Source: Paraburkholderia aromaticivorans (GTDB taxonomy: Bacteria; Pseudomonadota; Gammaproteobacteria; Burkholderiales; Burkholderiaceae). Taken from it: a stretch of DNA of 64,000 bases. A program made the translations under genes and the position numbers. The stretch's first letter is position 1. Each line of letters starts with the position of its first letter. The DNA lies in assembly GCF_002278075.1 (NCBI RefSeq), contig NZ_CP022989.1, positions 186,001 through 250,000 on the forward strand. The letters are read 5' to 3'. Shown piece by piece: positions 58,864 through 64,000 of the stretch. A model generated the notes under the pieces. That model saw only the letters and a list, made by a program, of their open reading frames with translations. It searched no databases and was not told the DNA's origin.

Positions 58864-60757
58864 GGCTGTTCCCGGCGCGGGCCAGCACGCCGACGGACCG
58901 AGGCTGCTGGCCGACATCGGCGGCACCAATGCGCGCTTCGCGCTGGAGACGAGCCCGGGCGAAATCGGCTCGGTGAAGGTCTATCCGTGCGCGGACTATC
59001 CGGGTGTTGCCGAAGTCATCAAGAAGTATCTGAAGGACACCAAGATCGGCCGCGTGAATCATGCGGCGATCGCAATTGCGAACCCGGTCGACGGCGATCA
59101 GGTGAGCATGACGAATCACGACTGGAGCTTCTCGATCGAGGCCACGCGCCGCGCGCTCGGCTTCGACACGCTGCTGGTGGTGAACGACTTCACCGCGCTG
59201 GCCATGGCGCTGCCCGGCCTCACCGACGCGCAACGCGTGCAGGTAGGCGGCGGCGCGCGCCGTCCGAACAGCGTGATCGGCCTGCTCGGCCCAGGCACCG
59301 GCATGGGCGTGTCCGGCCTGATTCCCGCCGACGACCGCTGGATCGCGCTCGGCAGTGAAGGCGGCCACGCCACCTTCGCACCGGCCGACGAACGCGAAGA
59401 CATCGTGCTGCAATACGCGCGCAAGAAGTGGTCGCATGTGTCGTTCGAACGCGTGGCCGCGGGTCCCGGCATCGAAGTGATTTACCGTGCGCTCGCGGGC
59501 CGCGACAAGAAACGCGTGGCGGCCAACGTCGACACGATCGAGATCGTCAAGCGCGCGCTGGAAGGCGAGCCGCTCGCCGCCGAATCCGTCGACGTGTTCT
59601 GCGGCATTCTCGGCACCTTCGCGGGCAATATCGCGGTGACGCTCGGCGCACTGGGCGGCATCTATATCGGCGGCGGCGTGGTGCCGCGGCTCGGCGAGTT
59701 CTTCGCGCGCTCGTCGTTTCGCAAGCGCTTCGAAGCCAAGGGCCGCTTCGAGGCCTACCTGCAGAACGTGCCCACCTACGTGATCACCGCCGAATATCCC
59801 GCGTTCCTCGGCGTCTCGGCGATTCTCGCCGAGCAGTTGTCGAACCGCGCGGGCGGCAGTTCATCGGCGGTGTTCGAGCGGATTCGCCAGATGCGCGATG
59901 CGTTGACACCGGCCGAGCGCCGCGTGGCCGATCTCGCGCTGAATCATCCGCGTTCGATCATCAATGATCCGATCGTCGATATCGCGCGCAAGGCCGACGT
60001 GAGTCAGCCGACGGTGATCCGCTTCTGCCGTTCGCTCGGCTGCCAGGGCTTGTCCGATTTCAAGCTGAAGCTCGCGACGGGTTTGACCGGCACGATTCCG
60101 GTGAGCCACAGCCAGGTGCATCTGGGCGATACGGCGACGGACTTCGGCGCAAAGGTGCTGGACAACACCGTATCGGCGATCCTGCAGTTGCGCGAGCATC
60201 TGAACTTCGAGCATGTCGAGCGGGCCATCGACCTGTTGAATGGGGCGCGGCGTATCGAGTTCTATGGGCTCGGCAATTCGAACATCGTCGCCCAGGACGC
60301 GCATTACAAGTTTTTCCGCTTCGGCATTCCGACGATTGCCTACGGCGACCTGTACATGCAGGCGGCGTCGGCGGCGTTGCTCGGCAAGGGTGATGTGATC
60401 GTTGCGGTGTCCAAGTCGGGACGCGCGCCTGAACTGCTGCGCGTGCTGGATGTGGCCATGCAGGCGGGCGCCAAGGTGATCGCGATTACGTCGAGCAATA
60501 CGCCTTTGGCCAAGCGGGCCACCGTCGCGCTCGAAACCGATCACATCGAGATTCGCGAGTCGCAGCTGTCGATGATTTCGCGGATCCTGCATCTGGTGAT
60601 GATCGATATTCTCGCTGTCGGCGTGGCGATTCGCCGTGCCGTGCCTAGCGCGGATGTGGCGGAGACAGTCGCCAAGGCGCGCCAAGGCGCTGACGATGAC
60701 GCGACTGCCGTGCTGGATTGGCTGAGCCACGGCGCGGCTTCTTCGCCGCGGGACTGA
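58841..60757 (+). CDS. glk: Bifunctional glucokinase / RpiR-family transcriptional regulator
   Basis: A 638-aa fusion. Residues about 20-335 are glucokinase, phosphorylating glucose with [15 protein letters not shown] (24-35), [13 protein letters not shown] and [10 protein letters not shown]. Residues about 345-420 are an RpiR N-terminal helix-turn-helix ([20 protein letters not shown]). Residues about 465-600 are a SIS sugar-phosphate domain ([38 protein letters not shown]). The regulator half resembles HexR, which represses zwf-type genes until its sugar-phosphate ligand (KDPG in Pseudomonas) binds. The fusion is characteristic of Burkholderia and relatives. Confidence 0.95.
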   Translation: MSTGVQTKAVPGAGQHADGPRLLADIGGTNARFALETSPGEIGSVKVYPCADYPGVAEVIKKYLKDTKIGRVNHAAIAIANPVDGDQVSMTNHDWSFSIEATRRALGFDTLLVVNDFTALAMALPGLTDAQRVQVGGGARRPNSVIGLLGPGTGMGVSGLIPADDRWIALGSEGGHATFAPADEREDIVLQYARKKWSHVSFERVAAGPGIEVIYRALAGRDKKRVAANVDTIEIVKRALEGEPLAAESVDVFCGILGTFAGNIAVTLGALGGIYIGGGVVPRLGEFFARSSFRKRFEAKGRFEAYLQNVPTYVITAEYPAFLGVSAILAEQLSNRAGGSSSAVFERIRQMRDALTPAERRVADLALNHPRSIINDPIVDIARKADVSQPTVIRFCRSLGCQGLSDFKLKLATGLTGTIPVSHSQVHLGDTATDFGAKVLDNTVSAILQLREHLNFEHVERAIDLLNGARRIEFYGLGNSNIVAQDAHYKFFRFGIPTIAYGDLYMQAASAALLGKGDVIVAVSKSGRAPELLRVLDVAMQAGAKVIAITSSNTPLAKRATVALETDHIEIRESQLSMISRILHLVMIDILAVGVAIRRAVPSADVAETVAKARQGADDDATAVLDWLSHGAASSPRD

Positions 60758-60916
60758 TGTTGGGGAGCGGGCTGCGCCGCGGGCCGAGTGGTTCTGCCAG
60801 CGGCGCTGCCCCTTCCGTCAAATCACGTTAGGCTGTCGGCGTTGCCCTTATGCGTGGCGAACAGAGAAGCAATCGAACAGAGCGCAACGAGCGCTCGGCG
60901 AGCGAGACGCTCGTGC

Positions 60917-61165
60917 TCAGTTCACGAAGAGACGGCCGCACATTGCGGGCGACGCGGGGACAGGCGGAAACACAAACCACGAACCGTCATCGTGCCGGAA
61001 GAATACGATTGTCAGCGGCCCGCGCGACGTGCAACCTTCCAATCGTACATAGCGACCGTGCGTCGCGAGCACACGGCCAGTCTGCGTCACCCGCACCGGC
61101 ATCGAACGCGTGGGCGCAAACCATTTGTTCACGAGAGATCGCAAGGAAACGCAGTCGGTGTTCAT
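60917..61165 (-). CDS. Conserved-looking small hypothetical protein, 82 aa
   Basis: ATG 61165 has AGGAGC eight bases upstream, which decides the start. The product starts MNTDCVSLRSLVNKWFAPTR and contains the compact beta-rich core GPLTIVFFRHDDGSWFVFPP. No signal peptide or membrane segment is present. It resembles small cytosolic hypotheticals I associate with Burkholderiales, but no function is known. It is monocistronic and convergent with the glucokinase fusion. Confidence 0.7.
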   Translation of the reverse strand: MNTDCVSLRSLVNKWFAPTRSMPVRVTQTGRVLATHGRYVRLEGCTSRGPLTIVFFRHDDGSWFVFPPVPASPAMCGRLFVN

Positions 61166-61558
61166 GGCGTGCTCCTGAGTTCGTGTTGGACTGCAATGGA
61201 ACTTCATTCCACGGGTCCATGAATTCAGTATTGGATAGGCACTCGCGAACTTAAATCAGAACGGCCCGAGAATGACGTAGCCGAATATCGTGCGCTGTAG
61301 GGGTTTGCCTACGCCGGACTTGCCGCACGCGGGCAAGGACTGAGCACGCGCGGCTGTTCGCTGAATGAACGGATCAAGGATCCGAAGCCGGCCCGCACAT
61401 GCCGCCGCTCGACCACCGTCCGCCACCGGCCGATTAGGCACTGGGTGTTCGCCCATTGCGACGCCTGGCAGCCAGTCAGCACAATCGGTAGATCAATGGC
61501 ACTATTGTCGCCACCCTGCTAGTTTCCACTCAGCCGAATCATTGATCGGGAGAGATCG
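61166..61558. other. Intergenic region before the peroxidase gene
   Basis: About 390 bases of divergent region. No clear promoter, repeat or RNA gene is seen. Confidence 0.35.
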
Positions 61559-62620
61559 ATGGCCGACAGACCGACTTCCAGTGCGTCCACAGTCCGTTCG
61601 CTTGTCCTCATTGCCGTCGTCGTGGTCGCGCTGGTCGCGGCCTTCGCCTATACGGGCGGCTGGCTTTCGCCGGGGCGACTGACGCCCGCAAAAATCGTCA
61701 ACGGATTGGCGCCGCCGGGCGGCGCGGAGCTCGGCTTCCGGCGCAACCATGCCAAGGGCATCTGCTTTACCGGCAACTTCGAATCGAATGGCGCGGCCGC
61801 GACCCTGTCCAGGGCGCCGATGTTCGCGTCTGGCTCGTATCCTGTCACCGGACGTTTCAACCTCGCTACCGCCGACCCCAAAGCGCCGGACGCCACGGTT
61901 CGGGTGCGGGGCCTCAGTCTGCGGATCGTCGCTCCGGATGGAAGCGAATGGCGCTCGGCCATGATCGACGCGCCCGTGTTCCCGGTCGCCACCCCGCAGG
62001 CTTTCTACGCTCTGCTTCAGGCCTCGGCCGACAAGACCGACCCGGACGCAATGAAGAATTTCGCCGCCGCGCACCCGGAGTTCGGCGCATTTGTCGCGTG
62101 GGCCGGCAGCGCGCCCTGGACGGGCTCTTACGCGCAGGAGCGGTACAACAGCCTCAATAGCTTCATTTTCACCAATGCGGCGGGCGAGGACCAGGCCGTG
62201 CGCTGGTCCTTCGTGCCGGCGGCGCAGCCTGAGGTCGTCTCCGCCGACCAGTTGAAGGAACGTGCCGCCGACTTCCTCGCCGCGGATATTACGCAGCGCG
62301 TACAAAGCGCGCCGCAACGATGGGCGCTGGTCGTCACGGTCGCCAATTCCGGCGACCCGACCGCGGACCCCAGCAAAGCCTGGCCCGAAGATCGGCGCAA
62401 GGTCGAGGCGGGCACGCTGGTGGTCAACGCCATCGAACCCGAGGCTGACGGGCCGTGCCGCGACCTCAACTTCGATCCCACCGTGCTGCCGCCAGGCATG
62501 CACGTCTCGGACGATCCGTTTCCCGCCGCGCGCTCGGCCGCCTATTCCGTATCGTTCAACCGGCGCACCGCCGAGGAGAAGGACTATCCCCGGCATCCGG
62601 CAGGAGGAGCCACGCCATGA
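61559..62620 (+). CDS. Catalase-related (SrpA-like) membrane-anchored peroxidase
   Basis: A 353-aa heme protein. An N-terminal hydrophobic segment (about 15-33, VLIAVVVVALVAAFAYTGG) is a signal anchor or signal peptide. The distal His lies in RRNHAKGICFTGNFE (about residue 63). The proximal heme Tyr is proposed in ARSAAYSVSFNRR near residue 330, with the family's LPPGMHVSDDPFPAARS just before it. It is shorter than true catalases (480+), as expected for this periplasmic peroxidase group. GGGAGAG precedes ATG 61559. It is coupled to a cytochrome b561 gene. Confidence 0.88.
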   Translation: MADRPTSSASTVRSLVLIAVVVVALVAAFAYTGGWLSPGRLTPAKIVNGLAPPGGAELGFRRNHAKGICFTGNFESNGAAATLSRAPMFASGSYPVTGRFNLATADPKAPDATVRVRGLSLRIVAPDGSEWRSAMIDAPVFPVATPQAFYALLQASADKTDPDAMKNFAAAHPEFGAFVAWAGSAPWTGSYAQERYNSLNSFIFTNAAGEDQAVRWSFVPAAQPEVVSADQLKERAADFLAADITQRVQSAPQRWALVVTVANSGDPTADPSKAWPEDRRKVEAGTLVVNAIEPEADGPCRDLNFDPTVLPPGMHVSDDPFPAARSAAYSVSFNRRTAEEKDYPRHPAGGATP

Positions 62621-63150
62621 CCCCGACCCACGATCGCTTCACGCCGCTGCAGCGCGCTCTTCACTGGCTCATGGCGGTTTGCATTCTGGCGATGCTGTTC
62701 ATCGGCGTCGGCATGGTGTCCACGATTCGGCCGGTTTATCTTTCTCTGGTGTCGATCCACAAGCCGCTGGGTATCGTGATTCTCGTGCTGGCGCTGATCC
62801 GCCTGGTGGTGAGGTTCATGCGCGGCGCACCGCCGCTGCCGACGTCGATGCCGGAGCCGATGAAACTCGCCGCCCGCCTGTCGCATCTCGCGTTCTACCT
62901 GCTGATGATCGGGCTTCCGCTGCTCGGATGGGGCATGCTGTCGGCCGCGGATTATCCCGTCGTGGTGTTCGGAATGCATTTGCCCTCAATCCTGCCGCAT
63001 AGCGACGCGTTGCACACGCTGCTGTGGAACGCGCACAGGACGCTCGCGCTATGCTTCTTTGCGCTGATCGTGCTTCATCTGGCGGCGGCGCTGTTGCACG
63101 CGCTGGTCCGGCGGGACGGTGTCTTCCAGGCCATGGCGCCGTGGCGTTAA
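62617..63150 (+). CDS. Cytochrome b561 family membrane protein
   Basis: A 177-aa protein with four transmembrane helices. The heme-ligating His are those in RALHWLMAVC (helix 1), LVSIHKPLGI (helix 2) and LVLHLAAALLHAL (helix 4). The family passes electrons from the quinone pool. Its ATG overlaps the peroxidase stop (ATGA), and CAGGAGG precedes it, so the two are made together; it most likely supplies electrons to the peroxidase. Confidence 0.9.
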   Translation: MTPTHDRFTPLQRALHWLMAVCILAMLFIGVGMVSTIRPVYLSLVSIHKPLGIVILVLALIRLVVRFMRGAPPLPTSMPEPMKLAARLSHLAFYLLMIGLPLLGWGMLSAADYPVVVFGMHLPSILPHSDALHTLLWNAHRTLALCFFALIVLHLAAALLHALVRRDGVFQAMAPWR

Positions 63151-63166
63151 GCGGTGCCGATGCGAT

Positions 63167-64000
63167 TCAGCTTTGGTCGGCCAGCTGAATCGAGTACAAA
63201 TCGACCAGCCAGTCGATAAAAATGTCGACCCGCCTCGGTCTGGTTCGATTGGGCACATATACGACCGACACAGGACGGGGATTCAACGGATAGTCTCTCA
63301 GCACCTTCGTCAACCGGCCGGCTCGCACATGGGCGTCGAGTACGAAGGTGCTTCCCTGTATGAGTCCGAGGCCTGCCAGTCCGCAAGCCACGTAGGTATC
63401 TGTATCGTTCACGAGGATCGCGCTCTTCAGCGCAACAGAGCGGATCTCGTTTCCCTCGAAAAACTCCCAGCTTCGAATGCGGCCCGACTTCATCGCGTAG
63501 CTCACGCCGATGTGATCCTTGAGGTCATCCAGCGTGAAGGGCTCGCCATAGACCCGGATATAGTCGGGCGACGCGTAAGTCAGCGTTCTGTAATGACCAA
63601 GCGATTTAGCGACCAGTCCGGGTTCGCTCACCGCGCCCACGCGCACCGCGCAGTCCAATCCCTCTTCGATTAGATCGGAATGCTGATCAGCAATACTGAT
63701 ATCCAGCCGGATGTCAGGATGACTGGCCAGAAAATCCGGTAGTGCCGGGATGACGGCCGACTTCGCGATGAGCGAGGGCATGCTCACGCGGACCACGCCG
63801 CTTTTGCTTCCCCTGGAGGCCTGGGCGTCGGCATCCATATCGTCCAGATCCCGAAGCAGCGCGACGCAACGCTCGTAATACCGAAGGCCCGCATCCGTCG
63901 GCTTGCTTCTCCGGGTGGTTCGGTTGAGAAGCTTCACGCCCAGATCCGACTCGAGAACCTGAACCATGCGGGTGACATAAGCTGCGGACGTATGCAGAAC
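63167..64000 (-). CDS. LysR-family regulator, N-terminus beyond the window (partial)
   Basis: The frame stays open to the right edge: the residues before the Met at 63967 read VLHTSAAYVTR, continuing the helix-turn-helix that goes on as MVQVLESDLGVKLLNRTTRR. The effector domain (SGVVRVSMPSLIAKSAVIPA, DIRLDISIADQHSDLIEEGL) is complete. The missing part is about 25-30 residues. It is convergent with the cytochrome b561 gene, separated by 16 bases. Confidence 0.9.
   Translation of the reverse strand, partial: VLHTSAAYVTRMVQVLESDLGVKLLNRTTRRSKPTDAGLRYYERCVALLRDLDDMDADAQASRGSKSGVVRVSMPSLIAKSAVIPALPDFLASHPDIRLDISIADQHSDLIEEGLDCAVRVGAVSEPGLVAKSLGHYRTLTYASPDYIRVYGEPFTLDDLKDHIGVSYAMKSGRIRSWEFFEGNEIRSVALKSAILVNDTDTYVACGLAGLGLIQGSTFVLDAHVRAGRLTKVLRDYPLNPRPVSVVYVPNRTRPRRVDIFIDWLVDLYSIQLADQS

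Noticed and set aside
60788..61254. Overlapping plus-strand frames opposite the 82-aa gene
   Set aside because: No ribosome sites, and the minus-strand gene has a clear one and a protein-like sequence.

Overview
The window reads as a high-G+C Burkholderiales chromosome, most like Paraburkholderia/Burkholderia chromosome 1. The reasons are lineage-typical arrangements: hemC-hemDX-hemY with a fused HemD-HemX, divergent ppc with a GTG start, a minC-minD-minE run, a glucokinase-RpiR fusion behind zwf and pgl, and the ftsK/lolA - trxB - Smr block. Most of it is ordinary core chromosome with strong codon bias. The exception is about 2.7-4.9 kb, which is visibly AT-richer, lies close to an insertion sequence, and looks acquired.

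Layout. 0-6 kb (accessory): tail of an MFS transporter; a complete IS1182-type element with perfect 23-bp ends; a GNAT acetyltransferase; a tightly coupled AT-rich two-gene cassette of unknown function (189-aa two-TM protein, then a 550-aa protein); a compact structured RNA leader; a 154-aa hypothetical protein. 6-14 kb: hemC-hemDX-hemY (minus, ending at a clear terminator) and ppc (plus). 14-21 kb: methyltransferase and divergent XRE-type regulator, argH, a candidate small RNA on the minus strand, a TonB-domain lipoprotein, an MHS-type transporter, two tiny membrane/lipoprotein genes. 21-29 kb: heptosyltransferase I, ClC antiporter, a remarkable 63-nt hairpin, minCDE, a GNAT, map. 29-34 kb: a frameshifted alpha/beta hydrolase and a four-gene membrane-lipid operon (FAD oxidoreductase, DUF1365, cyclopropane fatty acid synthase, chalcone-isomerase-like). 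34-38 kb: tRNA-Ser(CGA), serS, rarA. 38-42 kb: NCS1 permease, agmatinase/guanidinobutyrase-type ureohydrolase with divergent LysR. 41-50 kb: lolA, ftsK, trxB, Smr protein, TRIC-type channel, a solitary fliD. 50-52 kb: GST and LysR.

51-61 kb is a coherent glucose unit. A CUT1 ABC transporter (binding protein, two permeases, ATPase; minus strand) imports sugar. The divergent zwf-pgl-glk/rpiR genes phosphorylate it and carry it to 6-phosphogluconate. A near-perfect HexR-type palindrome overlaps the -10 box of the zwf promoter, so the RpiR half of the fusion probably autoregulates the unit. Hairpins sit between several of these cistrons and may set relative expression. 61-64 kb: a catalase-related peroxidase translationally coupled to a cytochrome b561, with a convergent LysR gene cut by the window edge.

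Most worth a second look: the AT-rich two-gene cassette, the structured leader at 5392-5534, the minus-strand sRNA candidate near 17.85-17.94 kb, the terminator-ended non-coding stretch at 21.4-21.6 kb, the 29-bp-stem hairpin at 24.4 kb, and the HexR-like operator. All functions are inferred by reading the sequence; no database search was run.
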